The notes: generated by a model from the letters alone, not told the origin. A stretch of DNA of 64,000 nucleotides from Marinovum sp048263515 (GCF_048263515.1 NZ_JBLXEC010000011.1:62001-126000), one strand, 5' to 3'. Shown: positions 8,590 through 17,851, counted from the first letter of the stretch. Made by a program: numbers and translations.

Positions 8590-9843
8590 ATGATGGCCGT
8601 GGTTTCAAACGCCTGGGCGTTGCTCTTGGGCATTATGCTCCTGATGGTCGGCAACGGTCTGCAAGGCACGCTTCTGGGTGTGCGCGGCGAGATCGAGGGC
8701 TTCACCACCCTCGAGATGTCGATCGTGATGTCGGCCTATTTCGTGGGCTTCCTTGGCGGATCGCGCATGGCGCCCGAGATGATCCGCCGTGTCGGTCACG
8801 TGCGAGTGTTTGCTGCGCTGGGCTCGTTCATCTCTGCCGTGCTGATCCTCTACCCGGCGCTGACCCATCCGATCGCCTGGACCGTCGGGCGGGTGATCAT
8901 CGGCTTCTGTTTCTCCGGCGTCTACGTGACTGCCGAAAGCTGGCTCAACAACGCCGCCACCAATGAAACCCGGGGCCAGACGCTCTCGGCCTACATGATC
9001 GTCCAGATGGTGGGCATTGTCGCGGCGCAGGGCCTGCTGCTGGTGGCCGATCCTTCGGGCTACGGCCTGTTTGTCATCATCTCGGTGCTGGTTTCGATCT
9101 CCTTTGCGCCGATCCTGCTGTCGATCTCGCCGACACCGGCCTTCGACACCACCAAACCACTGAGCCTGCGCGAGCTTTACGGCATCTCGCCACTGGGCTG
9201 CATCGGCATGTTCCTGCTGGGCGGGGTGTTCTCGGCGCAGTTCGGCATGGCGGCGGTCTATGGCGCCGAGGCGGGGCTGAAACTTGGCCAGATCTCGATG
9301 TTCGTCGCCGCCTTCTACATCGGCGCGCTGGTGATACAATATCCGCTGGGCTGGCTGTCTGACCGGATGGACCGGCGGATGCTGATCCTGGCCGCAGCGC
9401 TGATCTGCGGGTTGGGCGCCTTTCTCGGGGCCCTCACGGGGGGCTATTTTCCGGCGCTGCTGGTCGCTGCCTTCATCATCGGCGGCATGTCGAACCCGCT
9501 CTATTCGCTGCTGATGGCCTATACCAACGATTACCTCCAGGTCGAGGACATGGCCGCGGCCTCTGGCGGGATGATCTTCATCAACGGCGTCGGCGCGATC
9601 TCCGGCCCGCTGATCACCGGCTGGGCGATGGGATTCTTCGGCCCTCCGGGCTATTTCCTCTACATCGGATCGCTGATGGTACTGATGTCTGGCTATGCCG
9701 CCTATCGCGCAATGGTGCGGCCGTCGCTGGAAATCGAAGACACCACCAGTTATGCGCCCGTGGCCCCCTCGGCCACCATGGTCGCCGTCGAATTCGCGCA
9801 GGAATATGCCGTTGCCGAGGCGGAAGAGAATGAAAAACCCTGA
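8590..9843 (+). CDS. MFS transporter (YcaD-like)
   Basis: Inner-membrane permease of about 12 hydrophobic segments in 417 residues. The start is placed at 8590 (MMAVVSNAWALLLGIMLLMV) with AGAGGG about nine bases upstream; the next codon is also ATG. The MFS signature is visible between helices 2 and 3 (FLGGSRMAPEMIRRVGHVRVF) and again after the central loop (YPLGWLSDRMDRRMLILAA). The helix-4/5 segment TAESWLNNAATNETRGQTLSAYMI is shared with the YcaD-like group. The hydrophilic tail ends with an acidic run. Substrate not predictable. Confidence 0.85.
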   Translation: MMAVVSNAWALLLGIMLLMVGNGLQGTLLGVRGEIEGFTTLEMSIVMSAYFVGFLGGSRMAPEMIRRVGHVRVFAALGSFISAVLILYPALTHPIAWTVGRVIIGFCFSGVYVTAESWLNNAATNETRGQTLSAYMIVQMVGIVAAQGLLLVADPSGYGLFVIISVLVSISFAPILLSISPTPAFDTTKPLSLRELYGISPLGCIGMFLLGGVFSAQFGMAAVYGAEAGLKLGQISMFVAAFYIGALVIQYPLGWLSDRMDRRMLILAAALICGLGAFLGALTGGYFPALLVAAFIIGGMSNPLYSLLMAYTNDYLQVEDMAAASGGMIFINGVGAISGPLITGWAMGFFGPPGYFLYIGSLMVLMSGYAAYRAMVRPSLEIEDTTSYAPVAPSATMVAVEFAQEYAVAEAEENEKP

Positions 9844-9933
9844 TAAAGTGTTAACTCTGTCGCAATTTGTGAAGATCATTTTATCTAAACATTATGTAAC
9901 GTGAATATAACGGGGGTGAATTTGAGGAGACCA

Positions 9934-10512
9934 ATGATGGTTGCACCCGAAGATATCCTGGCCTTCTGGCTGGACGAAATCGGTCCCGACGGCTGGTACG
10001 CCGCCGATGAGGCCCTTGACGCGCAGATCCGGGAGAAGTTTCTTTCGGCCTGGACCAGCGCGATGGAGGGGCGTCACGCGCTCTGGCTGACTTATCCCAG
10101 CGGCACGCTGGCCTACCTGATCCTGCTGGATCAGTTCCCGCGCAACATGTTCCGCGGCGAGGCCCGGGCCTTCAGTTCCGACCGGATCGCCCTGGCGGCC
10201 GCCAAGGGCGCGATCGACAAGGGCTATGATCTCAAGATCGACCCGCCGGCGCGGCAGTTCTTCTACCTGCCGCTGATGCATTCGGAGAACCTCTGCGATC
10301 AGGAACGCTGCGTGCGGCTGATGGCCGACCGGATGCCCGACGCCGAAGGCAACCTGCTGCACGCCCGTGTCCATCGCGAGATCATCCGCAAGTTCGGCCG
10401 CTTTCCCTATCGCAACGAGGCGCTGTCGCGCCGGCACAGCCCGTCCGAGCAGGCCTTTCTGACCGAAGGCGGCTATGGCGAGACCCTGCAGGAGCTGCAG
10501 CAGGCCAGCTGA
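9934..10512 (+). CDS. DUF924 family protein
   Basis: A 192-residue cytoplasmic protein of the DUF924 family (TPR-like helical fold, function unknown). Hallmarks are the N-terminal PEDILAFWLDE, the central LLDQFPRNMFRGEARAF, FFYLPLMHSENLCDQERCV, and the C-terminal HREIIRKFGRFPYRNEALSR. The start at 9934 (MMVAPED) is favoured over 9901 because GAGGAG lies just upstream of it. The promoter region just upstream (9850-9905) is unusually AT-rich for this window. Confidence 0.88.
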   Translation: MMVAPEDILAFWLDEIGPDGWYAADEALDAQIREKFLSAWTSAMEGRHALWLTYPSGTLAYLILLDQFPRNMFRGEARAFSSDRIALAAAKGAIDKGYDLKIDPPARQFFYLPLMHSENLCDQERCVRLMADRMPDAEGNLLHARVHREIIRKFGRFPYRNEALSRRHSPSEQAFLTEGGYGETLQELQQAS

Positions 10513-10592
10513 GCCTGCGCGCCCCAAGCGGCGATTGAAGCCCGGCCAGCCATCGGCTAGCGTTTCCCGACAACAGACCGGGAGGCGCAGCA

Positions 10593-11987
10593 ATGGCAGG
10601 CCAGAGCTTTGACATGATCGTAATCGGGGCGGGGCCTGGCGGCTATGTCTCCGCCATCCGCGGCGCGCAGCTGGGGCTGAAGGTCGCCATTGTCGAACGC
10701 GAGCACATGGGCGGCATCTGCCTCAACTGGGGCTGCATCCCGACCAAGGCGCTGCTGCGCTCGTCGGAAGTCTTTCACCTGATGCAGAACGCCAAGGCCT
10801 ATGGTCTCAAGGCCGAGACGGTGGACTATGATCTCGACGCGGTGGTCAAACGCTCGCGCGGCGTGGCCAAACAGCTCAACGCCGGCGTCGGCCACCTGAT
10901 GAAGAAGAACAAGGTGACCGTGGTCATGGGCGAGGCGACGCTGCCTGCGCCGGGCAAGGTCACGGTCAAGACCGCCAAAGGCGGCGAAGAGCTGACAGCC
11001 AGGAACATCGTGCTCGCCACCGGCGCCCGCGCGCGGGAACTGCCGGGGCTCGAGGCCGACGGCGAACAGGTCTGGACCTACAAGCACGCGCTGCAACCCC
11101 CTCATATGCCCAAGAAGCTGCTGGTCATCGGCTCCGGCGCCATCGGCATCGAATTCGCCAGCTTCTACAACACCCTGGGGGCAGAGACGACAGTGGTCGA
11201 GGTGATGGACCGCATCCTGCCGGTCGAGGATGCCGAGATCTCGGCCTTCGCCAAGAAGGCCTTCGAGAAACAGGGCATGACGATCCGCGAGGGCTGCATG
11301 GTCAAGCAGCTCGACCGCGCCAAAGGCAAAGTCACCGCGCATCTGGACCAGGGCGGAAAGGTCACGAAGGAAGACTTCGATACGGTGATCTCGGCTGTGG
11401 GCATTGTCGGCAATACCGAGGGGCTGGGGCTCGAAGACCTCGGCGTGAAGGTCGAGAAGACCCATGTGGTCACCGACAGCCACTGCCGCACCGGTGTCGA
11501 GGGGCTTTATGCCATCGGCGATCTCGCCGGCGCGCCCTGGCTGGCGCACAAGGCCAGCCACGAGGGCGTCATGGTGGCCGAGCTGATTGCCGGCGGCGAC
11601 CCCCATGCCGTTGACCCCGCGGCCATCGCCGGCTGCACCTATTGCCAGCCGCAGATCGCCTCTGTCGGGCTGACCGAGGCGCAGGCGAAAGAGGCCGGTC
11701 ACGAGATCAAGGTCGGCCGCTTCCCCTTCATCGGCAACGGCAAGGCCATCGCATTGGGCGAGCCGGAGGGCATTATCAAGACGATCTTCGACGCCAAAAC
11801 CGGCGCTCTGCTGGGGGCTCATATGGTCGGGGCCGAGGTGACCGAGCTGATCCAGGGCTATATCGTCGCCCGTCAGCTCGAGACCACGGAAGAAGACCTG
11901 ATGAACACCGTCTTCCCGCATCCGACGTTGAGCGAGATGATGCACGAAAGCGTGCTGGATGCCTTTGACCGGGTCATTCACATGTAG
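10593..11987 (+). CDS. lpdA: Dihydrolipoyl dehydrogenase (E3)
   Basis: FAD-dependent disulfide reductase that reoxidises the dihydrolipoyl groups of 2-oxoacid dehydrogenase complexes to make NADH. Length 464, typical. FAD-binding GAGPGGYVSAIRGAQLG lies at residues 12-28, the redox-active pair in GGICLNWGCIPTKALL, the NAD Rossmann motif GSGAIGIEFASFY, FAD motif YAIGDLAGAPWLAHKASHEG, and the interface His-Glu in FPHPTLSEMMHE. GGGAGG precedes the ATG. No E1 or E2 genes are adjacent, but gltA follows convergently, so this is probably the TCA-cycle E3. Confidence 0.96.
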   Translation: MAGQSFDMIVIGAGPGGYVSAIRGAQLGLKVAIVEREHMGGICLNWGCIPTKALLRSSEVFHLMQNAKAYGLKAETVDYDLDAVVKRSRGVAKQLNAGVGHLMKKNKVTVVMGEATLPAPGKVTVKTAKGGEELTARNIVLATGARARELPGLEADGEQVWTYKHALQPPHMPKKLLVIGSGAIGIEFASFYNTLGAETTVVEVMDRILPVEDAEISAFAKKAFEKQGMTIREGCMVKQLDRAKGKVTAHLDQGGKVTKEDFDTVISAVGIVGNTEGLGLEDLGVKVEKTHVVTDSHCRTGVEGLYAIGDLAGAPWLAHKASHEGVMVAELIAGGDPHAVDPAAIAGCTYCQPQIASVGLTEAQAKEAGHEIKVGRFPFIGNGKAIALGEPEGIIKTIFDAKTGALLGAHMVGAEVTELIQGYIVARQLETTEEDLMNTVFPHPTLSEMMHESVLDAFDRVIHM

Positions 11988-12014
11988 GCGTTGCGCCCGC
12001 CGCCGATGTGGTGT

Positions 12015-12071
12015 GGCGTATTTAAGAAAGAGAAGAAGCAGCAGGGTCTTCTTCTCTTTGGCAAATACGCC
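12015..12071. terminator. Long hairpin from two facing GTATTT/GAGAAGAAG motifs
   Basis: Between the convergent lpdA and gltA ends, 24 bases starting GGCGTATTT and ending AAAGAGAAGAAG (12015-12038) face an almost perfect inverted copy (12048-12071) across a 9-base loop. It probably works as a bidirectional terminator or mRNA 3' stabiliser. Single and paired versions of the same motif recur in the window. Confidence 0.7.
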
Positions 12072-12104
12072 AAACCGACCGTGACGCCGGGTGCTCCGGT
12101 CACG

Positions 12105-12136
12105 AAAAAGGCGCCCCCGGTGAGGGAGGCGCCCTT
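12105..12136 (-). terminator. Rho-independent terminator of gltA
   Basis: On the minus strand, 20 bp past the gltA stop, AAGGGCGCC pairs with GGCGCCTTT and runs into TTTTT, a canonical GC-stem plus T-tract. One G-T wobble is present in the stem. Confidence 0.8.
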
Positions 12137-12156
12137 GAATTTCCTGGAAAAGCAGA

Positions 12157-13452
12157 TCAGCGCTTTTCGATATCCACGTAGTCGCGCTGGGTCTCGCCGA
12201 GGTAGAGCTGGCGGGGCCGGCCGATCTTGTTCTGCGGATCGGTCAGCATTTCCTTCCACTGGCTCACCCAGCCGACGGTGCGCGACAGCGCGAAGATCGG
12301 GGTGAACATCGAGGTCGGGAAGCCCATCGCCTCGAGGATGATGCCGGAGTAGAAGTCGACGTTCGGGAAGAGCTTCTTCTCGGCGAAGTAGGGATCTTCC
12401 AGCGCCTGACGCTCCAGTTCCTTGGCGGTGGCCAGGATCGGGTTGTTCTCGACGCCGAGCAGGTCGAGCACCTCGTCGGCGGACTGCTTCATCACCGTCG
12501 CGCGCGGGTCGAAGTTCTTGTAGACGCGGTGGCCGAAGCCCATCAGGCGGAACGGATCGTTCTTGTCCTTGGCGCGGGCGATATACTCGGGGATATTCTC
12601 GGGCGAGCCGATTTCCTTGAGCATTTCCAGGCAGGCCTGGTTGGCGCCGCCGTGGGCCGGGCCCCAGAGGCAGGCAATGCCGGCCGCGATACAGGCGAAC
12701 GGGTTGGCGCCGGAGGAGGAGGCGAGGCGCACGGTCGAGGTCGAGGCGTTCTGCTCGTGATCGGCGTGCAGCGTGAAGATCCGGTCCATGGCGCGGGCGA
12801 GGATCGGGTTGACCTCGTATTCCTCGGCCGGGACCGAGAAGCACATGCGCAGGAAGTTCGACGCATAGTCGAGATCGTTGCGCGGATACACGAAGGGCTG
12901 GCCGGTGTGGTACTTGTAGGCCCAGGCGGCAATCGTCGGCATCTTGGCGATCAGCCGGATCGAGGCGACCTCGCGCTGCCAAGGATCGGAGATGTCCGTG
13001 GAGTCGTGGTAGAAGGCCGACATCGCGCCGACCACGCCCACCATGATCGCCATCGGATGGGCGTCACGGCGGAACCCGCGGAAGAAATACTGCATCTGTT
13101 CGTGCAGCATGGTGTGGTGGGTCACCCGGCTCTCGAAATCCTCGAGCTCGGTGGCGGTGGGCAGGTTGCCGTAGAGCAGCAGGAAGCAGACCTCGAGGTA
13201 ATGCGATTTGCCGGCCAGCTGGTCGATCGGGTAGCCGCGGTGCAGCAGCACGCCTTCTTCGCCGTCGATATAAGTGATGGTCGAGTCGCAGGCCGCCGTC
13301 GAGGTGAAGCCCGGATCATAGGTAAAGACACCCGCCTGGCTGTAGAGCTTGCGGATGTCGAGCACGTCCGGACCCACGGTCGGGCTGTGGATCGGGAGCT
13401 CATAGCTCTGATCGCCAATCGTGAGGTTCGCGGTCTTGTTGCTGTCTGCCAT
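12157..13452 (-). CDS. gltA: Type II citrate synthase
   Basis: Condenses acetyl-CoA and oxaloacetate to citrate. About 431 residues, the size of Gram-negative hexameric, NADH-regulated citrate synthases. Motifs seen: N-terminal beta domain (SYELPIHSPTVGPDVLDIRKLY), GVLLHRGYPIDQLA, FTLHADHEQNASTSTVRL with the first catalytic His, WGPAHGGANQACLEML with the second, and MGFGHRVYKNFDPRA containing the citrate-binding Arg. The start is ambiguous between 13458 and 13452; I prefer 13452 (MADSNKTANL) because GAAGGG is six bases upstream of it. gltX lies 83 bp upstream on the same strand. A one-mismatch CtrA-like site (TTAACGAAATCTCAA) is in that gap. Confidence 0.96.
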   Translation of the reverse strand: MADSNKTANLTIGDQSYELPIHSPTVGPDVLDIRKLYSQAGVFTYDPGFTSTAACDSTITYIDGEEGVLLHRGYPIDQLAGKSHYLEVCFLLLYGNLPTATELEDFESRVTHHTMLHEQMQYFFRGFRRDAHPMAIMVGVVGAMSAFYHDSTDISDPWQREVASIRLIAKMPTIAAWAYKYHTGQPFVYPRNDLDYASNFLRMCFSVPAEEYEVNPILARAMDRIFTLHADHEQNASTSTVRLASSSGANPFACIAAGIACLWGPAHGGANQACLEMLKEIGSPENIPEYIARAKDKNDPFRLMGFGHRVYKNFDPRATVMKQSADEVLDLLGVENNPILATAKELERQALEDPYFAEKKLFPNVDFYSGIILEAMGFPTSMFTPIFALSRTVGWVSQWKEMLTDPQNKIGRPRQLYLGETQRDYVDIEKR

Positions 13453-13534
13453 GGTCATCCCTTCGTCCTTGTGCCGCGCAATCCTGCAGCGGCCATCTAT
13501 AAAGTCACGTGACGGTCAATCGGTTAACGAAATC

Positions 13535-14950
13535 TCAACCGGTGCCTTCAGCGGCCTGGGTCAGGCGCAGGATCGTTTCGTCCTTGCCCAGAACCAGCAT
13601 CATGTCAAAGACGCTGGGGGTCACGGCGCGCCCGGCCAGAGCGGCCCTCAGGGGGCCTGCCATCTTCCCGAATTTGATCCCGAGCGCCTCGCCAACCTCG
13701 GCTGTGGCCGCCTCCAGCTCTTCCCGTGACCAGCTAACATTTTGCAACTGCGGCGTCAATCTCGCCAGTATACCACGGGATACATCGTCGAGGTTTTTCG
13801 CGGCCTTCTCGTCCGGCCGGACCGGGGTGTCGGTGAGCGCAAAGTGTGCTTTTTCAATCAGTTCCGGGAATGTCTTCGCGCGTTCCTTGAGGCAGTACAT
13901 CGCGCTCAGCATTTTTGTTTTCTGCGCCTCGGTCAGCGGGGCGTTACCGGTAACATCGAGATATGCCTGCAATTCTTGCAGCAGCGCAGCATCGTCGGCC
14001 ACGGCGATGTGCTGACCGCAGAGATTTTCCAGCTTCTTGAAGTCGAAGCGCGCCGGCGATTTGCCGATGCCGTCGAGGCCGAACCACTGGATGGCCTGGG
14101 CATCGGTAAAGAATTCATCGTCGCCATGGCTCCAGCCCAGCCGCGCGAGATAGTTGCGCATGCCGGCCGCGGGATAGCCCATCGCCTGATATTCCTCGAC
14201 CCCGAGCGCGCCGTGGCGCTTCGAGAGCTTCTTGCCGTCGGGCCCGTGGATCAGCGGGATATGCGCCCAGACCGGCACGTCCCAGCCCATTGCCTCGTAG
14301 ATCATCATCTGCCGCGCGGCATTGTTGAGGTGATCATCGCCGCGGATCGCATGGGTCACGCCCATGTCGTGATCGTCGACAACCACCGCCAGCATGTAGA
14401 CCGGCGTGCCGTCAGAGCGCAGCAGCACCATGTCATCGAGCTGATCGTTGCGGATGGTGACATCGCCCTGCACCTGGTCGCGGATCACTGTCGCGCCCTC
14501 CTGCGGCGCCTTGATCCGCACCACGAAAGGCGCCTCGGGATGGGTCGCCGGATCGGCGTCGCGCCAGGGCGAGCGGAACAGGGTCGATTTGCCCTCGGCC
14601 TTTGCGGCCTCGCGGAAGGCGGCGATCTCGTCCTGGGTCGAGAAGCACTTGTAGGCCTTGCCCTCGGCCAGAAGCTGGTGCGCCACCTCGGCGTGGCGGT
14701 CGGCGCGGGCATGCTGGCTGATCACCTCGCCGTCGTGGTCGAGCCCGAGCCAGTCCAGCCCGCGCAGGATCGCATCGGTGGCCTCGGGGGTCGAGCGTGC
14801 GCGGTCGGTGTCTTCGATGCGCAGCAGGAACTTGCCGCCACGGCCGCGGGCAAAGAGCCAGTTGAACAGCGCGGTGCGGGCGCCGCCGATGTGAAGGAAA
14901 CCTGTGGGCGAGGGGGCGAAACGGGTCACCACCGGAGAGACGTCGGACAT
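13535..14950 (-). CDS. gltX: Glutamate--tRNA ligase
   Basis: Class I aminoacyl-tRNA synthetase that charges tRNA-Glu, and tRNA-Gln too in organisms using the transamidation route. The start at 14950 (MSDVSPVVTRFAPSPTGFL) is chosen because the HIGH-type motif FLHIGGARTALFNW follows directly, as in the family; an upstream in-frame ATG at 15025 would add 25 unrelated residues and overlap the divergent comEC start. The second ATP-site motif is KLSKRHGALG (KMSKS equivalent). The C-terminal helical anticodon domain ends GKDETILRLTQA. Length 471. Many alphaproteobacteria carry two GltX copies; only one is in view. Confidence 0.95.
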   Translation of the reverse strand: MSDVSPVVTRFAPSPTGFLHIGGARTALFNWLFARGRGGKFLLRIEDTDRARSTPEATDAILRGLDWLGLDHDGEVISQHARADRHAEVAHQLLAEGKAYKCFSTQDEIAAFREAAKAEGKSTLFRSPWRDADPATHPEAPFVVRIKAPQEGATVIRDQVQGDVTIRNDQLDDMVLLRSDGTPVYMLAVVVDDHDMGVTHAIRGDDHLNNAARQMMIYEAMGWDVPVWAHIPLIHGPDGKKLSKRHGALGVEEYQAMGYPAAGMRNYLARLGWSHGDDEFFTDAQAIQWFGLDGIGKSPARFDFKKLENLCGQHIAVADDAALLQELQAYLDVTGNAPLTEAQKTKMLSAMYCLKERAKTFPELIEKAHFALTDTPVRPDEKAAKNLDDVSRGILARLTPQLQNVSWSREELEAATAEVGEALGIKFGKMAGPLRAALAGRAVTPSVFDMMLVLGKDETILRLTQAAEGTG

Positions 14951-15027
14951 GGGGGCCGTTAACCTTTCGATAACCATGGCGGGATAGCTTGGGGCCTGAT
15001 TACCCTCCGCAGCGGGCGGGAACAAGC

Positions 15028-17052
15028 ATGAGGATTTTGCAGGCGATCGGCATGGGGGTGCTGGCCCAGCGGGGGGCGCTGATGCCCTGGTCGCCGGTGA
15101 TGCTGGGCCTGGGGATCGGGGTCTACTTTGCCTTGCGGGTCGAGCCGCCGATCTGGCTGCTTTTCGGCCTCGGCCTTTGTGCCGCGGGGTTTTTTCTGGC
15201 GGCGTGGAAGGCCGGGCCTCTGCTCGGGCCCGGCCTTCTGGCGCTGGGGCTGGTGGCGGCGGGTGTGGCGCTGGCCGGGGCGCGGGCCCATGCGGTCAAG
15301 GCGCCGGTACTGGATTTTCGGTATTACGGCCCGATCGAAGGGCGCATCGTCGGGATCGACCGCTCGGCCTCCGGCGCCTTGAGGTTGACGCTGGACGAGG
15401 TGCGCCTGCGCCGGGTCCGCGACATTCCCGAACGCGTGCGGATTTCCCTGCATGGCCCTCCGGGTGCGGCGCCCCGGCCCGGCATGCGGGTGATGACCAC
15501 TGGTCACCTTTCGCCGCCGCAGGGCCCGGTCGAGCCCGGCGGCTTCGACTTTCGCCGCCACGCCTGGTTTCTGCAGATCGGCGCGGTGGGCTACACCCGC
15601 GTGCCGCTCTTGGTGAGCGCCGAGGCCGACGGGCGCCAGCCGGTCTTTGCCCTGCGCATGCGCCTGTCGCAGGCGGTTCAGGCGGCGCTGCCGGGCGAGG
15701 TCGGCGCTTTCGCCGCCGCGATCACCACCGGCGACCGCTCCGGCATGGGGCTGGCGACGCAGCAGGCGCTGCGCGACACAAACCTTGCCCATCTTCTGGC
15801 CATCTCCGGCTTGCATATGGGGCTGCTGGCGGGATTTGTCTTCGGCGCGGTGCGGCTGGCGCTGGCGCTGGTGCCGGTGGTGGCGCTGCGCGTCCCGGTC
15901 CGCAAGATCGCGGCATTGGCCGCCCTGGCTGCCTCGGCCGGTTACCTCGCGCTCTCCGGCGGCAATGTCGCGACAGAGCGCGCCTTTGTCATGGTCGCGG
16001 TCGCCCTGGTCGCCGTGCTCTGTGACCGCCGCGCCATCAGCCTGCGGGCGGTGGCCGTGGCGGCGCTGATCGTTCTGGTCCTGCGGCCAGAGGCCATGCT
16101 CGGCCCCGGTTTCCAGATGTCGTTTGCCGCCACGACCGCGCTGGTGGCGGTCTTTTCCCGATTGCGCAGCGCCCCGCAAAGACTGCCACGCTGGCTCTGG
16201 CCGGTGCTGGCGGTCATGTTGTCCTCGGCCGTGGCCGGGTTTGCCACCGCACCGGTCGCAGCCGCGCATTTCAACCGCGTCGCGCAATGGGGCCTGATCG
16301 CCAATCTCTCGACCGTGCCGCTCATGGGCGTCCTGATCATGCCCGCCGCCGTGGTCGCCGCCTGCCTCGCGCCCTTCGGCCTCGAAGCTCCGGCGCTCTG
16401 GGTGCTGGGGCAGGGCCTTGCCTGGGTGCTGGCAGTGGCGCATGAGGTCTCCGGTTGGCAGGGCGCTCTACGTCACGTGGTTGCGCCCGGACCCACGGTT
16501 CTGCCGTTGCTGGCTGCCGGCGGGCTGTTCGCCATGCTGTGGCGCGGTCGGCTCGCCTTTCTGGGCGCCTTCCCGATGGCCATTGCCTTTGCGCTCTGGT
16601 CGTCGTCGGTCAGGCCAGAGCTTCTGGTGGCCGAAAGCGGTGCTCTCGTCGGCCTTATGGGAAGCGAGGGCCGCGCGCTGAGCCGTGACAGCAGCGCCGG
16701 TTTCGTGGCCCGGGTCTGGCTCGAGAACGACGGCGATGGTGCCGACCAAATCAGCGCAGCGGGCCGTTGGCCTGAGTCCGTTCGCGGGTTGGCCCAGATA
16801 CCCTTGCCGAACGGTGGTATGCTCTGGCACCTCTCCGGAAAAGGCGCGCGCTCGGCATTTCCGGGCTGCAGTTCGGCCGACATCGCGGTCTTCAACACCC
16901 CGGGTTTTTATCCCGATGCCTGCGCAGTCCATACGCCCGAAACATTGCGCAGGACCGGTGCCTTGGCGATTGGTTTCTCCAACGGTTTCCCTATCGTCAC
17001 CACGGTCGCTCAGCGCAGCGGCGACCGGCTCTGGGTGCCCAAAGGTCAATAG
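15028..17052 (+). CDS. comEC: ComEC/Rec2-family competence membrane protein
   Basis: Polytopic inner-membrane protein of the DNA-uptake channel family, 674 residues. Residues about 20-190 contain the N-terminal hydrophobic segments and the OB-like DUF4131 region (RFYGPIEGRIVGI-like stretch, GTLR-type barrel). The Competence core follows, with the family signature LLAISGLHMGLLAGFVFGAVR and later GPGFQMSFAATTALVAVF. It ends in a soluble tail of about 130 residues that does not look like a complete metallo-beta-lactamase domain, a shortened form common in alphaproteobacteria. The start at 15028 has GGGCGGG-type purines upstream. Its stop overlaps the lexA stop by 7 bp, tail to tail. Whether this organism is naturally transformable cannot be told. 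Confidence 0.88.
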   Translation: MRILQAIGMGVLAQRGALMPWSPVMLGLGIGVYFALRVEPPIWLLFGLGLCAAGFFLAAWKAGPLLGPGLLALGLVAAGVALAGARAHAVKAPVLDFRYYGPIEGRIVGIDRSASGALRLTLDEVRLRRVRDIPERVRISLHGPPGAAPRPGMRVMTTGHLSPPQGPVEPGGFDFRRHAWFLQIGAVGYTRVPLLVSAEADGRQPVFALRMRLSQAVQAALPGEVGAFAAAITTGDRSGMGLATQQALRDTNLAHLLAISGLHMGLLAGFVFGAVRLALALVPVVALRVPVRKIAALAALAASAGYLALSGGNVATERAFVMVAVALVAVLCDRRAISLRAVAVAALIVLVLRPEAMLGPGFQMSFAATTALVAVFSRLRSAPQRLPRWLWPVLAVMLSSAVAGFATAPVAAAHFNRVAQWGLIANLSTVPLMGVLIMPAAVVAACLAPFGLEAPALWVLGQGLAWVLAVAHEVSGWQGALRHVVAPGPTVLPLLAAGGLFAMLWRGRLAFLGAFPMAIAFALWSSSVRPELLVAESGALVGLMGSEGRALSRDSSAGFVARVWLENDGDGADQISAAGRWPESVRGLAQIPLPNGGMLWHLSGKGARSAFPGCSSADIAVFNTPGFYPDACAVHTPETLRRTGALAIGFSNGFPIVTTVAQRSGDRLWVPKGQ

Positions 17053-17738
17053 GTGCGGATCAACCCGACAAGACGCCCCTGAACCTTGACCTTGTCCTCC
17101 GACACCATGCGGGTTTCATAGGCCGGGTTTGCAGCCTCAAGGGCGATGGCCCCGCCGCCGGCGCGCCGATACCGTTTCAACGTCGCTTCCTGGCCTTCGA
17201 TCAAGGCCACGACGATATCACCATTGTCCGCCGCATCGGTTTCCCGGATCACCACGACGTCGCCATCGTTGATCCCGACGTCGATCATCGAATCGCCTTT
17301 GACTTCCAAGGCGTAATGATCTGAGCCCTGCCGCACCATCATACCCGGCACCGCCACGGAATAGGACGCGTGGCTGATCGCCTCGATCGGTACGCCGGCG
17401 GCAATCTGACCCATCACCGGCAGCTCAGCCACATGCATTGGCGTGGCCTGCAGACCGTGCGACCCGCCACCACCGCCGTCGGTAACCTTGGGCTGAGTGG
17501 CAACCGTCGGTGCGCCGCCCAGCGACTCGGGCAGTTTGACGATTTCCAATGCCCGCGCCTTGTGAGCGAGACGTCGAATGAAGCCCCGTTCCTCGAGCGC
17601 CGTGATGAGCCGATGGATGCCCGACTTCGACCTCAGGTCGAGGGCCTCCTTCATTTCGTCGAACGAGGGCGAAACACCATCGCGCTGGATGCGCTTGTTA
17701 ATGAAATTCAGCAAATCCAGCTGTTTCTTCGTCAACAT
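17046..17738 (-). CDS. lexA: LexA SOS repressor
   Basis: Represses the SOS regulon and self-cleaves when RecA filaments form. Length 230. Residues 1-65 are the winged-helix DNA-binding domain (MLTKKQLDLLNFINKRI, SPSFDEMKEALDLRSKSGIHRL), followed by a Gly-rich linker. The S24 autoprotease domain has the cleavage bond Ala114-Gly115 (QIAAGVP), the nucleophile Ser150 (KGDSMIDVGI) and Lys188 (ATLKRY). Its own promoter region carries a LexA box, so it is autoregulated, plus a DnaA box and a CtrA box. It lies downstream of moeA on the same strand, separated by 124 bp, and overlaps the end of comEC by 7 bp. Confidence 0.97.
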   Translation of the reverse strand: MLTKKQLDLLNFINKRIQRDGVSPSFDEMKEALDLRSKSGIHRLITALEERGFIRRLAHKARALEIVKLPESLGGAPTVATQPKVTDGGGGGSHGLQATPMHVAELPVMGQIAAGVPIEAISHASYSVAVPGMMVRQGSDHYALEVKGDSMIDVGINDGDVVVIRETDAADNGDIVVALIEGQEATLKRYRRAGGGAIALEAANPAYETRMVSEDKVKVQGRLVGLIRTY

Positions 17739-17771
17739 CCTGTCGCCCTTCGCTGCTGTCGATTTTGTTTT

Positions 17772-17786
17772 GTTCTACCCATGTTC
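17772..17786. promoter_or_regulatory. LexA (SOS) box of the lexA promoter
   Basis: GTTCTACCCATGTTC is a perfect alphaproteobacterial LexA site (GTTC-N7-GTTC), 34-48 bp upstream of the lexA start codon, where it can block its own transcription. Confidence 0.85.
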
Positions 17787-17806
17787 CCGTTTTGTGTCAA
17801 TCGCTC

Positions 17807-17815
17807 TGTGGATAA
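17807..17815. promoter_or_regulatory. DnaA box in the lexA leader
   Basis: TGTGGATAA is the exact complement of the consensus DnaA 9-mer TTATCCACA. It is a single site, not a cluster, so it suggests regulation rather than a replication origin. Confidence 0.5.
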
Positions 17816-17851
17816 CACCGAAGGAACATCGCTAAAATTGCAGGTGAAGAC

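Noticed and set aside
14955..14975. A CtrA box between gltX and comEC
   Set aside because: TTAACCTTTCGATAA has one mismatch and lies within the gltX ribosome-binding region, so it is unlikely to be a functional site.
17807..17815. Replication origin
   Set aside because: Only one DnaA box, no cluster, no AT-rich unwinding element, and no dnaA, hemE or parAB genes nearby.
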